From: Piper betle
Lineage: Eukaryota; Streptophyta; Magnoliopsida; Piperales; Piperaceae
DNA length: 64,000 nt
Reading direction: 5' to 3'
Assembly: GCA_033002965.1 (NCBI GenBank)
Contig: JAURVB010003088.1
Coordinates: 1-64,000 of the forward strand
Shown here: positions 36,345 to 49,117 of the stretch, in pieces
Layout: each line of letters opens with the position of its first letter
Position numbering within the stretch: the stretch's first letter is position 1
Notes under the pieces: generated by a model
The model's database searches: none
What the model saw: only the letters and a program-made list of their open reading frames with translations
What the model was told of the DNA's origin: nothing
Program-made: the position numbers and the translations under genes

Positions 36345-39184
36345 TGTAAAACCCGTGACTCGAGTCAGAGTTTTACGGGAGTGAACCAGTCGGTTCAACC
36401 GTTGGTTCGAGTTGAGTCAGCTTCATGGACCGCGAGCTGAGTTGAGGCCAGCTGTGAGTTATGAGTGATGAGGGTCATGTATAATCAAGTGTACGATGAT
36501 AACGTCTAAAAGATGATGAAAAATGGGTTATCTAGTATATGGAGGTATACAGTATTGATTGTTATTTTTATTTTATTGCAGAATAGTTTTAGGCCGAATA
36601 ACGCATTAGGACGCGTTGGAATATATTCGGGTGGGTTATTAGTTATAGAACATATCATTTGGATGTTGCTGTGTTCGTTTGATTTTACGGGATTTTTCCC
36701 AAATTTTTGTGGATTTTTTTAGGATTTATTAGGAGATAGTTATTATTATTAACTTGAGTCGGAGTCGAGTCAAGTTTAATTTACAAAAATGCCATCGCAC
36801 GCCCCTTTATCTTCCCCGACACCTTCCTCACCCCAAACCCTTGCCACTGCCACTGTTGTGTGCTGTTGCCGCCGCCGCCGACGCTGCACTGCCGCCGAGC
36901 AACGCCGCCCCGCCCCGCCGTGCCGCCACGACCCACCCCGGCCACCGTCTCGCCGCCACGACGATGGAATTGCCCCACAAGCCGCGACACCCTCCCTCGT
37001 CGATTTGCCACCGTTCGGGCTGGGCCCCCGCCTCTGTGACCCCGACGACCACCCCCTCGCTGTCGCCGACGTTTCCCCCACCATCCCGAGCGCCATCGAG
37101 GCCGGCCGCAGCCCCGATCGGAGCACGCCGCCGCCGCCGCCCATTTTCGACTCCACCGCCGACGGCCATCACCGCCCCACCTGCTTTGTTTGACACCACC
37201 ATCGGACCAAGCTCGTCGAGCTGGTGCCGATAGACCCCCTGATTGCCCCGTCCCGAATCATCGCCGGAAACCGCCGGAATCCATCGGAAAACCGCCGACA
37301 CTCGCCGAAAAACTGCCGGAACCGCCGAAAAATTGGATTCGTGGGAAATTCGTCGGATCATCCGCCGAACGCACCCGATCCAATCTGATCGGACTTCGGA
37401 CGCCGCTAGGTGCCGAGTTCGAGTTTCGAGCCACGAAACGGAAACCCTAGCCGTCGCCGATTTTCGACGACGCGAGGTATAATTTATTTTAACTTAATTA
37501 TTTGAAAGTATTGATTATTAGAATTGCATGCTAGGATTGGTGAATTGTGTGTTATAATAATATATATAAATGTAGATTTGATTAAGGATAAATTGTGAAA
37601 TTTGTTTGATTGAGTGGTGTTAAAAATGGAGGCTAAGAAACTAATTAGGGTAACTAGGTAATGATCATGATCTAATGCAAACTAGCCTAAGTAGACTTGC
37701 TAGAATTGATATAGGTTGATGTGTGTTGATTGATGCGTGATTGTGTTGATTATGTGTGCATGCTATAGGATGTGTGATTCATCATGCGGGCGTTAGTTTT
37801 TAGCCTGATGTGTAGGTACAGTGTAGGAGCTCACTGCCTAGGCACGTGGACCCGTTTGGAGCTTCTACCAGGTCCGTTTAGGACTCGTTCTCTGTTTTTA
37901 CGCTACTCTATTGTGTATTTGATTTATCATGTGCAGGATGAGTTAAGTGGAGTTTTATCGGATCCCACTTAACTCGGGCCATTTAGCCAACAGTTCTTTT
38001 TTCGGATTAATAACCCTCGATGATGAGATCCATCGAGTTTGTTTTCGAACTTCAGATCCAGCTCAAGTTGCCTTCGGGCCTATTGTATAAATCCCAAACC
38101 AGGCCTATATATGTATAGTTTTCGCATTTTCGGTGAGAGATGGGATGAGGATTACTTGTCTTCAGATAGGGCGTGTGCTCGGAAGAGCGGGCTTTGGAGC
38201 TGGGGAGAACCCACTTCGGTCCCGAAGGATCCGGACAACTCCACCTTTGAGTTCCTCAAACCCGGAGAAGTGTGGAGGTTTACAGGTACTGCAATGCAGC
38301 GCATGTCTAGCCTTGTGGTTCAAAGGGTACTGAAGGCGACTGCCTGAGAGTGCTCGGCCTTTGTGCTCAAGGCCAAGAGTAATATGGAAGGTGCAGAGGG
38401 TGGTAAGGAATGAAATTTGATGCGAGAAGCGATAGAGAAATGGCCAAGGTATGATAATGAGAAAGAAAGGGGGACACTGTCGACCCGAGGGCAACGGCCC
38501 GATGGCGACGGCTCCCGTATGTGCCCTGATGAGAGTTCTTAAGGAAGTATATGGTTTTGATTCAACAGGAGAGTTTGCTCTCCTGTGCCAAATTGATATT
38601 AGTTATTTTTCGGGCTGGTAACACTCGTTACTGACGGTTTTTCTATATATATGTAGGTGAGGAATGCGAGCGATGAAAGCTATCGGGACTGCGGAGGAGC
38701 AGCACGGAACGCGCACACATGTACCTGCCGCGTGTAACGTATAATGATGGTGTGTTATTGTTATGTAAATGATAATTTTGTTGTGTTTGCTTGAATGAAT
38801 TACTTGTTGTGAAACGAACTGATAAATATGAATGAGTTGGGAGCCTTGGAGTTCAGACTCGGCTCAGGTAAAAATGAATGAGATAATGATTGAATGTCAT
38901 GGTAGATTGTTATGTGTTATCGTATTTTCATAAAATAGTATATATTATCTTTTGGTTTCTCATTTGTTGTTTTGTCTTGTCTTTGATTGCACATCATGGC
39001 ATGCATGTAGGACTCCATTAGAATCTAATTGTCCCCATTTATGCATTTTATATTTGCATCTCCATCTTGAGACGCCAAGAGTAGATCCGGGTCGGCTTAA
39101 CCGAATCTAGTAGATTAGCGAACGGTTCGGTCGCCGGTAACATTTCCGGGTCAGTTCACGGGTGAGCCGAAACGGGGTGTTAAA
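36345..39184 (+). repeat. 3' LTR of Tekay element (2840 bp)
   Basis: A close copy of 28637-31478, with scattered substitutions and small indels concentrated in the GC-rich island (about 36790-37450). The last bases are TTAAA instead of TTACA, followed by the TTAGA duplication. Confidence 0.93.
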
Positions 39185-39465
39185 TTAGATATTTAGCTGC
39201 ATGTATTTCTACTGGAATAAAATTATAGTTATGTATAATTTTATATTCTTGTTCAGATTAGGATCATTGGTCGCAGCTGCGAGTTTGAAATATCCAGGTC
39301 CGTATAATCTTTTGAATGTTGTATTTTCCCTAACTAGTATAATTATTCAAAATGTTGTATTTTCCCTAACTAGTATAATTATTTGAAATATTGTATTTTC
39401 CCAAACTGGTATAATTATTTGAAATGTTGTATTTTCCCAAACTGGTAGCCTTTGTTGGCACTAAT

Positions 39466-39735
39466 CTGAGAACGACCTGGAAGACAATTTCTAATCTCAG
39501 AATGAATTGGAAGACCATGACTAATCTCAAAATGAATTGGGAGACCACCTAATCTCAAATATGCTAGGAAACAATTTCTAATCTCATAATGAGCTGGGAG
39601 ACCATGACTAATCTCAAAATGAATTGGGAGACCACCTATCTCAGAATGAGCTGGGAGACAACTTTTACTAATCTCTGAATGACCTAAGAGACAAATTACT
39701 AATCTTAGAATGATCTGAGAGATAATTACTAAAGA
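39466..39735. repeat. Minisatellite in family-C copy 2 (~30-bp unit)
   Basis: Repeats of a unit like CTAATCTCAGAATGAGCTGG + GAGACAATTT, alternating with a CTCAAAATGAATTGGGAGAC variant. The same array, longer, is in copy 4 (56873-57535). Confidence 0.9.
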
Positions 39736-40150
39736 CTTGTGTAATAATAATAATAAAAACATGTGAAATGACAATAGGGATTATATTGACTTGTTTCATT
39801 TAATTATGCGGCTTCTTGGTTTTATCACTTATGCGGAATTGCCTCCGCAAGTGAGCAACATTGAACCGAAGAATAGAAATGTGGTTTGTGGTTCTTTTAT
39901 TAACCTAGGTATGGTGAATTGATAATAAAAATTGGACTTCCTTATTATTCTCTTGTGTTATAAATGTGGCTATGGGAAACGTGACTGTGGTACAGTTATT
40001 TTATATTTTAGAGAACATGATTGATTATTATGATTTATATTATATGTTGTGAGATTTATTTGCAGCATTTAAATTCATGTTCTAGAATGCTACATTTACA
40101 TTAACTATATTTTAATGTAACACCCGGTCCAGTTCGGGCTGGTCGTTACA

Positions 40151-43100
40151 CGTACTGAACCGAGGTCCATCATGTCTTTTTAACCATGAGGGTCATGTGT
40201 GCCCAACTATATGATGATAACGTTATGAATATAGCAAAAAAAAAGGGTTATCAAAATATATAAGTGCATGCCAGTTTATATTCTTTTATATACATATAGT
40301 CGACTGAAGAATTAGTTTTACGCCGTTTATAGCGTTAGGATGTGTTATAGTGTAGTTTGGGTGGGTTAATAGTTATAGAACATGTCATTGTGGTGTTATA
40401 GTGTGTATGTAACGACCCGGCCCAAAGTGCAATGTAATGGGCTAAGTCATTTCTTTAAAATAGGTACCCCAGAAGTTAAAGATCTCTAGTCCATTCCCAC
40501 TTATAAATAGGATCTTCTCCCAGTAGGTATTAGATGTGGGACTAAGTTGAGGGATCTCACAATCCACCCACCTTAGGAAATTTCATCCCCGAAATGCCTA
40601 TTCTTGGCCTGTTGCTAGGCCCAGCCCACGTCCTTTCTGGCCTGTGACCGGCAGCCTAGCCAACGTTTTTAGTCTTGGCCCGTTGCTAACCCCAGCCCAT
40701 GACCTTTTTGGCCCGTGACCGGCAGCCTAGCCAACGTCCCTAGTCCATCCCACCATCTAACACGGAACCAGGTCGGCTCTGATACTATTTGTAACGACCC
40801 AACCAAAAGTGCAACGTAATGGGCTAAGTCATTTCTTTATAATGGGTACCCCGAAAGTTAAAGATCTATAGTCCATTCCCACTTATAAACAGGATCTTCT
40901 CCCAGTAGGTATTAGATGTGGGACTAAGTTGAGGGATCTCACAATCCACCCACCTTAGGAAATTTCGTCCCCGAAATGCCTATATTTGGCCCGTTGCTAG
41001 CCCCAGCCCACGTCCTTTTTTGCCCGTGACCAGCAGCCTAGCCAACGTTCCTAATTCAGCCCACCATCTAACACGGAACCAGGTCGGCTCTGATACCATT
41101 TGTAATGACCCAGCCCAAAGTGCAACGTAATGGGCTAAGTCATTTCTTTAAAATGGGTTCCCCGGAAGTTAAAGATCTATAGTCCATTCCCACTTATAAA
41201 CATGATCTTCTCCCAGTAAGTATTAGATGTGGGACTAAGTTGAGGGATCTCACAATCCACCCACTTTAGGAAATTTCGTCCCCGAAATGCCTATTCTTGG
41301 CTCGTTGCTAGCCCCAACCCACGTCCTTTCTAGCCCGTGACTGACAGCCTAGCCCATTTTAAAGAAATGACTTAGCCCATTACGTTGTACTTTGGGCTGG
41401 GTCGTTACAAATAGTATCAGAGCTGACCTGGTTCCGTGTTAGATGGTGGGATGGACTAGGGACGTTGGCTAGGCTGCTGGTCACGGGCCAAAAAGGTCAT
41501 GGGCTGGGGTTAGCAATGGGCCAAGACTAGAAACGTTGGCTAGGCTGCCGGTCATGGGCCAGAAACGACGTGGGCTAGGTCTAGCAACGAGCCAAGAATA
41601 GGCATTTCGGGGACGAAATTTCCTAAGGTGGGTGGATTGTGAGATCCCTCAACTTAGTCCCACATTTAATACCTACTGGGAGAAGATTTTGTTTATAAGT
41701 GGGAATTGACTAGAGATGTTTAACTTCTGTGGTACCCATTTTAAAAAATGACTTAGCCCATTACGTTGCACTTTGGGCTAGGTCGTTACAGTGTAATATA
41801 TTTTATGGGATTTCCCCCTATTTTCTATATTTTTATGGGATTTATTACAAGCTAGTTATTATTTTTAACTCGAGTCAGAGTCGAGTCAATACTTATTTAC
41901 GAAAATGCTGGAATTGCCCCCCACAATACTTATTTTTTCCCCTTGCCACCGTTTGGCCACCACAATGCTGGAATTGCCCCCCAAAATGTGTGATGATCCC
42001 CGAGTCAATTCATTGCTGTCCAGGCTGTGCCGCCACCGCCATGACTTCGATGACCACTCCCTGGACCTACCCGACATTTCCCCCTCCCTAGTGCCGCCGC
42101 TGAGCCGACTGTGGGTCCGATCGGAGAGATTGATCACCCATACCAAACTCGACCTTGCCATCGGCGGTCATCGCCACCGCTACTGTCCTCACCGTCACCA
42201 CCATTGGGTCGTGCTCATCGAGCCAGTGCCAACGGTACCCCATACCACTAGCATCCTGTCGGTCGCCGAAAAACTACCGGGAAGCTGCTGAAAATTCGCT
42301 AGAATCCACCGAAAAATCGTTGGAACCTGCTGGAAAACCAGATCTGCTTGAATTCGTTGGATCTTCTGCTGAGTTCGTCTAGTCAAAAACCTGATTGAAC
42401 TTCAGATGCCATCAAGTGCCAAATTCGAGCTCCAAGATGCATGACAAAACCTTAGCCATCGCTGATTGCCGACAACGAGAGGTATAATTACCTCCAATTT
42501 AATTATTTAAAATTGATATTTATTAGCACAGCATGCTAGGATTGATTAATTGTTGTGATGAATGCCTAATTATAGTTGAACTGATTATTTGCATGATTTG
42601 ATTGATAGTGAATGAATGTTAGTGCTCTAATTAAGTATATTAAATATGAGCATGCTAACCGACTACGATGTAACTTAGCATGAATATGAGTTAGAAATAT
42701 TTTTACATTGATGATTGTTTAACGTTAGATGATGATTGCATTGTATGTATGATGTTCATGATGAGTTTGATGCATCATTTAGTTAGCGGGCGTTAGCTTT
42801 TAGAGTTGATGTGTAAGGACAGAGCAGCAGCTCGTCGCCTAGGCACGAGGACACGCTTGTAGCTTTTGCCAGGTCCGTTAGGACTCATTTCTTGTTTATC
42901 TCTATACTCTATCGTGTTTTGTTTTTATAGGTAAGCGGACATGTCGAATGCTGGATTTATTATATCCCACTCCACGTGGGCCATTTAGTCACACGTTATT
43001 TTAGGATTAACAACCCTTGAGGATGAGAACCCTTGAGTTTATTTTTAAAACTCAGATCTAGCTCGTGTTGCCTTTGGCCTATTATATAAATCCCTACCCA

Positions 43101-43387
43101 GACCTATATACATGTAGTTTTTGTGCTTTTAGTGAGAGATGGAATGAGGGAAATTCGTCGACTTTGCTACCCGAGCAAGCACATGCTAGTCAAAGCTGGA
43201 AATACCCACAACCATGCTATGGGAGCGGGCACATGCTAGTTGAAGCCAGAAATACTAATCACCATGCTGTGCGAGCAGGTATGTGCCAGTCGATATTGGG
43301 CTTTGGATTGGTGTGTGTGTGTGTGTGTGTCATTCCATTCTCGAGGGATCCTGATAACTCCCCCTTTGAGTTCCTCAAACCCGGAGA
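40151..43387 (+). repeat. Continuation of element B 3' LTR, interrupted and then truncated
   Basis: CGTACTGAACCGAGG resumes the LTR begun at 26631 and follows the 5' LTR 16996-18910: GC-rich section (about 41900-42480), CCTAGGCACGAGGACACG and the TATATAAAT box near 43082. The TRIM composite at 40408-41790 interrupts it. At 43388 family-C copy 3 begins. The last ~960 bp expected of the LTR are not found beyond that copy. Confidence 0.8.
40408..41790. mobile_element. Composite of TRIM units in inverted arrangement, with TSD
   Basis: GTGTA flanks both ends (40403-40407 and 41791-41795), and the 5' LTR of element B shows the empty site (TATAGTGTGTAATATATT, near 17258). In order: inverted LTR 40408-40561; internal with PPT and primer site TAGTATCAGAGCC (about 40775-40787); inverted LTR 40790-40943; internal with perfect primer site TGGTATCAGAGCC (41086-41098); inverted LTR 41101-41254; partial internal. 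A switch at about 41351/41352 leads to a partial direct LTR (to 41409), primer site, internal, polypurine-like GAAATTTCCTAAGGTGGGTGG, and a direct LTR 41638-41790. The LTRs are about 154 bp, TGTGAGATCCC...GGTCGTTACA. Nothing is coded. Confidence 0.9.
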
Positions 43388-46094
43388 TGTGAAGACCCGA
43401 AAAAAAAATAAAAATAAAAATAATAAAAATAAAAAATATATATATATAAATAATAATAATAATAACGTTTGATGCGGGGGAATCGAACGTGGGAAAAAAT
43501 TTCGTTAGCTGGTTAGGTATGAATTACCCGGTTAATTGAGAAGTAATTTCTAACCGGACGATTCTACTTGAATCGGTCAAGTCGACCACATTATTTATCC
43601 ATCTAACCATTTAAGTGAATCATACCATGTACCCGTTTAAGAGGTTAAATGTAATGGTTAAGTGAACCGTATTGATTACCCAATTACCCGATTAAAGGAA
43701 TTGCGGTGAAAGGGTGTTTCCACAAACCCTAGCCGTCATTTCATTCTTTGTAAAAGGAGAAGGGGAGGGCGTCTTCTACATCTTTCTCCTCCTTGGACAG
43801 ATGCAGGCTTTCCTCCTTCGCTCGGGTAATTCCTATTCCTTTCTTTTTCTTTTGTTGCATGCATACACATGTTGCATAAATCATAAACATGTTAAACATA
43901 AGAATCAAATGAGAAATCAACAAGGGAAGAAGAAAATCAGGAGGACGTCCTGCTGTTTTAGCAGCAGGAACAACACCATCCTCCATCCTTGTGAGTAGGG
44001 TTGATGTGTTGGAAGTAGGGAGTGATCCAAGCGGTGCTGCTGGCTGGACGGAGTCGCCTTGGGTGGCCAAGTTAGACCGGCGGGGAGAGATGTAAATCAG
44101 GAAGTGTAGGGAGACCAGGTTGGTGTTGATTGGGTGGTGTTGCTGGCCAGACGTGGATCCGCCATGGAAAGGGAAGACTGGTCGTCACTTGGGGTGGTGC
44201 TGGTCGTCACCTTGATGGGGCAGGACATGGTCGCCATGGCTGCTAGTTGGCCACCATGAATGGTGAAATTACGGTCCCCATGTAGGGTGTAGTCCAAGTT
44301 CCATGAGACAGCAGCGGATAAAGGTTGGATCTTTGGGGTTTTTCCAATCAGATTAGTGGGGTAGATAGAAGATGGGGTCTGAGATTGGGTGGAAGGAAAA
44401 GAAGACGGGCTGGTCGGGTGCTGTTTATGTGGCTGACTAGAATGCTCGCCATGGGTCTGGTCGGGGTTGCTGTTTGGGTGGCCAAGAGGGGGTCACCAAG
44501 GACTGGTTGAGGGTTGCCATGTGGTGGCCAATTTGGTGACGCCATAGCAGCAAATGTAGGCCGCCACATTACTGGTTGGTCGCCATGCATGTTGAAAATA
44601 CTGGCTTTTGCTGGTTGATTACAATAAAGCTGGGAGCTTTGGGGTCGTTAAATGAATTGTTAAAGTAGGATGACAACCAGGTCAATATAGGAGAACTCAA
44701 TGCGGTTGAGTTAGAATATAAGGTAAATAGAAAAGACTAAAGTATGGGATATGTTAATAATTGAATTATCAATTAGATAATGGGGATTTGGATGGGGATA
44801 ATTAATAATTAATTATCATTAGAATTGCTGAAAATTTAATAAGAAATAAAGACTAACATGAACTAATTACATCATTTAAAATTGATAGTATATTAATCAT
44901 GTAGTTGCATGTAGGTTCATGCAAAATAAAATTGTACTAATGTATAATTTTTTCCCTTATTCAGATTTGGGTTAACGGATCATAGTTAGACAAAATCACA
45001 AGTCAGGTACGTATAATAGGTAGAACATCGTACTTTCCTTGTAGGTAGCCTAGGTCGGCCTGAGCCCAGATTCGACCACCATGCACCGAGTGTCAACCGG
45101 GGTCAAAGAATTGACTCAGTCTGACACTGGGTCGTATTATGTGCGTAAATTGTGTAATGCATCGACATTGTTTTGGAGTAGTGATAGCCGCCCCATAAAA
45201 AGGCTACGGCCGGGGTGAGTGAGGCACAACGATTCCTCCATCGCACTGGAGTGCAGTGATAGCCTCCCCATAAAAAGGCTACGGTCGGGGTGTGCAAGGC
45301 ACTGGCACTGGAGTGCAGTGATAGCCACCCCATAAAAGGCTACGGCCGAGGTGTGTGAGGCACTAGCACTAGAGTTGGCAGTGAGAGCTTCCCCACAAAC
45401 GGGGCATAGCAATCACCTGAGTGCAGTGATAGCCTCCACATAAAAAGGCTACGGTCGGGGTGTGCAAGGCACTGGCACCGGAGTGCAGTGATAGCCTCCC
45501 CATAAAAAGGCTACAGCCGGGGTGTGCGAAGCACTGGCACTAAAATTGGTAGTGAGGGCTTCCCCACAAACGGGGTGCAGCAATCACCTGAATGCAGTGA
45601 TAGCTACCCCACAAAGAGGCTACGGCCGGTGTGTGTGAGGCACTGGCACTGGAGACGGTAGTGGTAGCCTCCTCACAAAAGGGCTACGGCTGGGGTGTGC
45701 GGATCATAGCAGATACCTCCTCCGCATTGTTTTGGAGTAAAGCTGAATTGCTCCACCGCATATTAAAATAAGCTTAAGGAAATGGTGGAATGTACTTGTT
45801 TTGTTTTATCTATTATACTACTTAGTGTTGTAATCACTAACGCGGAATTGCCTCCGCAGGTGTGCAGATACGAGATTAGGTGATTGACAACCAGAGCATA
45901 GAGCAAAATAAATATGAGGACTCCTTTCTTTTTTACTATTTGAGAAATAAGTGTGGCTACTGGGAAACGGTCAAAGACTGTGGGATCTTTATATATGTTT
46001 TTGTTTACAAAAATGTTAGACATATTTGCTTAAATTTTAAGTAACACCTTGCCAGCTAGGCCCACAATATTGTGACAAATGGCGGGTTGTTACA
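43388..46094 (+). repeat. Family-C unit, copy 3
   Basis: It starts TGTGAAGACCCGAAAAA inside the LTR of element B (after CCCGGAGA) and ends GGCGGGTTGTTACA. Shared blocks are GAATTACCCGG, AACCCTAGCCGTCATTT, GTCGGCCTGAGCCCA near 45054, and GCGGAATTGCCTCCGCAGG near 45841. No TSD is found because the right flank is LTR-A sequence, not the expected rest of the LTR. Frames at 44097-44590 are not shared with other copies. Confidence 0.7.
45170..45725. repeat. Minisatellite in family-C copy 3 (~62-bp unit)
   Basis: About eight imperfect units built on GAGTGCAGTGATAGCC + CCCCATAAAAAGGCTACGG. The array sits where copies 2 and 4 carry a different ~30-bp repeat. Confidence 0.9.
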
Positions 46095-46975
46095 ACCACG
46101 CGGCTGGCTACCGACTAGGAACCACCATTGACGCAAGCATAGCTGCCGCTTTTGGGGGATTTTCGGCATCGGCGAACCACTTCCGGTGAGTCCAACCACC
46201 CAAATAGCTTCCTCGCGTCAAGGCCAACTATTTGAGATTAACCCCTAAACTCGCCGTACCCACGGTCGCCACACCCGGTGGCGATTTAGTCTCTACTGGC
46301 CATTTTTTGGCTAACCGGCGACCCTACTTCATCTGTTATCACCACCATCACACTCTCCGTCCTCCCATCTGTTGATCGCGACAAATGGCAGCCCCACCAC
46401 GTCGCAGTTAGCATTTTTCTGTGATGGGCACCTCCTGCCCTACCGGTCCATTTACCTAGGCCACATCCGCCAGCTCGAGCTCTGTTCACTTGCCCACCAA
46501 CCAGCCAGTCTACATGTGTCCATGCCCGTATCCGCCTAACCAACCCAAGCCACCTTTCCAATTGACCAAGAATTAGTTAATTCGGCCAGACATGGTTTGG
46601 TTTAGCAAGTTGACTCGAATTGTTTTCAGCTATTTTGGAACCGTTTTCATTTGTTTGTCAACCATTTTCAGTAATTCTGGACTCTCTACATTAGTTTAGA
46701 TGTATATTCACATTATGCAGTATGTTTAGATGTTATAAATATTTTCTTTATTAATTATTTTTTTATTTAGTTATTTATTTATTTATTCATTATTATTTAT
46801 TTCTTGTTATTTGTATATTTATTGATTATAATGCATATTTATAGGATTATTTATTATTATTAATGATATATTTACTTATTAATATTAGTCTTATTCAAGT
46901 TTACTGAATTGTATACATTTATTTATTCATTTATTCATCTATTTGTTCGTTGTGGTAAGTTATTATTTATTTGAC
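46095..46975 (+). repeat. LTR-A fragment (middle part)
   Basis: It begins at a point equivalent to about 13140 of the solo LTR (ACCACGCGG..., CAACCACCCAAATAGCTTC) and runs through the TTTATTTATT section. Its left edge is the end of family-C copy 3, which implies a deletion. Confidence 0.7.
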
Positions 46976-47544
46976 AGCACCTTGGCATCTAAACTTAGAG
47001 CAGGAAATTCAAATTCCCTAAAAACTACGTGCACAAGGGCACTACTAAAGGGCCTTTGTACTGAACATAGTTTTCGCGTACCTAGGATTTACACCCTTAG
47101 GGCGATCAGATGACTTCAAAAATTATGTTGCAGGTACCGTGGGGGATTTGATCGACCATAAGGGGTTCCTAACACAAAACAACCAGTTTCGATACTTGTG
47201 AGGGACATGGTTCTAAGTCTAACTAGACTCAACACAACAAAAACCAAAAATAAATGCCAGGATAGTGTAGTGTCCACTCAGGCAGCATCAAGCAATGGGT
47301 GAGACTAAAGTTCTCACTCGTAGATAGCATACCATACATATGCATACCACGAAAAGGGTCAGGCAAGCCAATTTGATCTGGTTCAAGACTGAATACCAAA
47401 ACTACCGAGCAAAAAGGCTGGGTTTTACATTTTTCCACACTTAAGAAAATTCTGCCCCCAAAATTTACCTAAGGGGTATACACAAAAACCATGCACGACA
47501 ATCACAACATACACCCAAAGAAGTAGGGGTGTATTAATACCTTG
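46976..47544 (-). mobile_element. 3'-end fragment of an unidentified LTR element
   Basis: On the minus strand, a tail with GGTAAATTTTGGGGGCAGAA and a GTGTGGAAAAA purine stretch (about 47430-47475) leads into TGTAAAACCCAGCC at 47429. It continues to about 46976 with no match elsewhere in the window. It is read as the end of an internal region plus the start of a 3' LTR. No coding sequence is seen. Confidence 0.5.
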
Positions 47545-48830
47545 GGTAAAACCCATGACTCAAGTCAGGGTTTTATAATCTGAATGAGTCAATTCAGCCA
47601 TTATTTCAGTCTGGTCAATTTCAGAAGACACGTACCGAGCTAAAGCCGGTCATGTGTTATGAACCATGACAGTCATGTGTGCCCAAGTATATGATTATAA
47701 CGTCAGTAAGGCAGCAGCAAAATGAGTTAACAAAATATATGAGAGTACGCCAGATTTTCCTTTATTTATTTTAATTCGATCGTAGAATTATTTTTAGGTG
47801 GAATAGTGCATTGGGATGCGTTACGGGCAGTTTGGATTGGTTATTAGTTATAGAGCATGCCAAAGTAATGTTGTGTGTATTATGTTTTATAGTATTTTCC
47901 CCTATTTTTCCGAATTTTTTATAATTATTACAAGTTAATATTTTTTTCTAGATTCAAAGTCGAGTCGAGTTTTAATTACGAAACAACCATTCATTTTTCT
48001 CACTGAACATTCATTTTTTCTCACCGACCATTAGTTTTTCTCCCTGACCACTTATTTTTCTCGCCAACCACTCGTTTTCTTCCCCCCTGATATTATTTAT
48101 TCCACACCTCTGACACTATCACCATCCAGTCGCCACCATCCTCATCACCCTACTTAGGCACGTGGACATGATTGGAGTTTCTACTAGGTCCGTTTAGGAC
48201 TCGTTTCTTGTTATATGCTCTATTCTATTGTGTATTATTTTATTACTTGCAGGATGAGGTAAGTGGCGTCTTATCAGATCCTACTTAACACGGGTCATTT
48301 AATCAATCGATCTTCCAGATTAATAACCCTCGGGGATGATATCCCTCGAGTATGTTTTTGAAAACAAGATCCACCACTAGTTGCCTTTAGGCCAATTATA
48401 TAAATCCCTTCCCAAGCCTATCTATATAGTTTTATCCAGTTTTCAGTGAGACGAGAGATGGGAAAACCGACTTGTACGAACCATGAGCAGGTGCACATGC
48501 CAGTCAAAGCGGGCTCTGGATTAGTGAGTGGGCTGTTCCAATTCTGAGGGATCATGACAACTCTAGTTTTGAGTTTCTCACACCCAGAGAAACGTGGAGG
48601 TTTACGGGTACTGTTTAGTACAGCGCACATTCGGACTTGTGGTTCAAAGGGTACTAAAGGCGACTATCTAAGAGTACTCAGCCTTCTTGATCATGGCCAA
48701 GAGAATTATGGAGGTAAGGAGAGGGCTTAGGATATACTAGTAGTGCCAAGGGACCAGAAAATGAATTGAAAAAATGTCGAGAGAGGCGTCAGCAACAGTA
48801 GAGCAATCAATTTAGAATGCTACTAGCTTC
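47545..48830 (+). repeat. Tekay-type LTR fragment with internal deletion
   Basis: TAAAACCCATGACTCAAGTC, the CATGTGTGCCCAAGTATATG block, TAGGCACGTGGACATG, the TATATAAATCCC box near 48397 and GTGGAGGTTTACGGGTACTG-like sequence near 48595 identify it. The GC-rich section is almost wholly missing near 48130. Confidence 0.75.
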
Positions 48831-49020
48831 TTAGTAGGTACCCTTCAGAGAGTTCACAAGAAGTATATGAATGTTTTCTTTCATATGAGCACTCATGAGA
48901 AGTTTTCTTTCATATGAGCAGAGCAATCAATTAAGTTTTCTATCGGCTACTGGCTCCTTGTAACCGAACAATCCAGATTAAAGTTTGATAAAAAAACATT
49001 ATTTGAACCTGTTAAGGTGG

Positions 49021-49054
<34 letters not shown>

Positions 49055-49117
49055 CACACACACTAATAAATTTAATTGTAACTGGGTAATATATATTTAT
49101 ATACAATATGATAATAA

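Larger units (their letters stand above)
28637..39184 (+). mobile_element. Tekay/Del-type Ty3/gypsy chromovirus, near-complete, protease lost
   Basis: This 10.5 kb element has two long LTRs (28637-31478 and 36345-39184), a tRNA-Met primer site, gag and pol in one original frame, a C-terminal chromodomain and a purine tract AAGGAAGGAAGG before the 3' LTR. TTAGA flanks both sides (28632-28636 and 39185-39189). The LTRs are much more alike than those of the other elements here, so it is the youngest large insertion. Ten in-frame stops in gag/RT, a frameshift in RNase H, two stops before integrase and the lack of a protease domain make it non-autonomous now. LTR length and the IPVVGKF...PPDREVDLAIEL linker fit the Tekay (Del) clade. 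Confidence 0.93.
26715..40150 (+). mobile_element. Family-C unit, copy 2, carrying a nested Tekay element
   Basis: Ends are TATAAAGACCGTG (26715) and GGTCGTTACA (40150). The flanks are TGTAC (26710-26714) and CGTAC (40151-40155), a 5-bp TSD with one C-to-T change. Subtracting the Tekay element and one TSD copy leaves about 2.88 kb. It has no gene I accept. The GC-rich piece at about 27140-27880 has frames on both strands that are not kept open in copies 4 and 5. A minisatellite lies at about 39466-39735. Confidence 0.8.

Noticed and set aside
40408..41260. CRISPR-like array, because similar ~154-bp blocks recur at regular spacing
   Set aside because: The blocks are TRIM LTRs with primer sites and polypurine tracts. 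Length and context are those of a plant retrotransposon.
45103..45412. Frames of 76-91 codons with repeated MGWLS/GRLSLHSS peptides
   Set aside because: They arise from the ~62-bp minisatellite in family-C copy 3.
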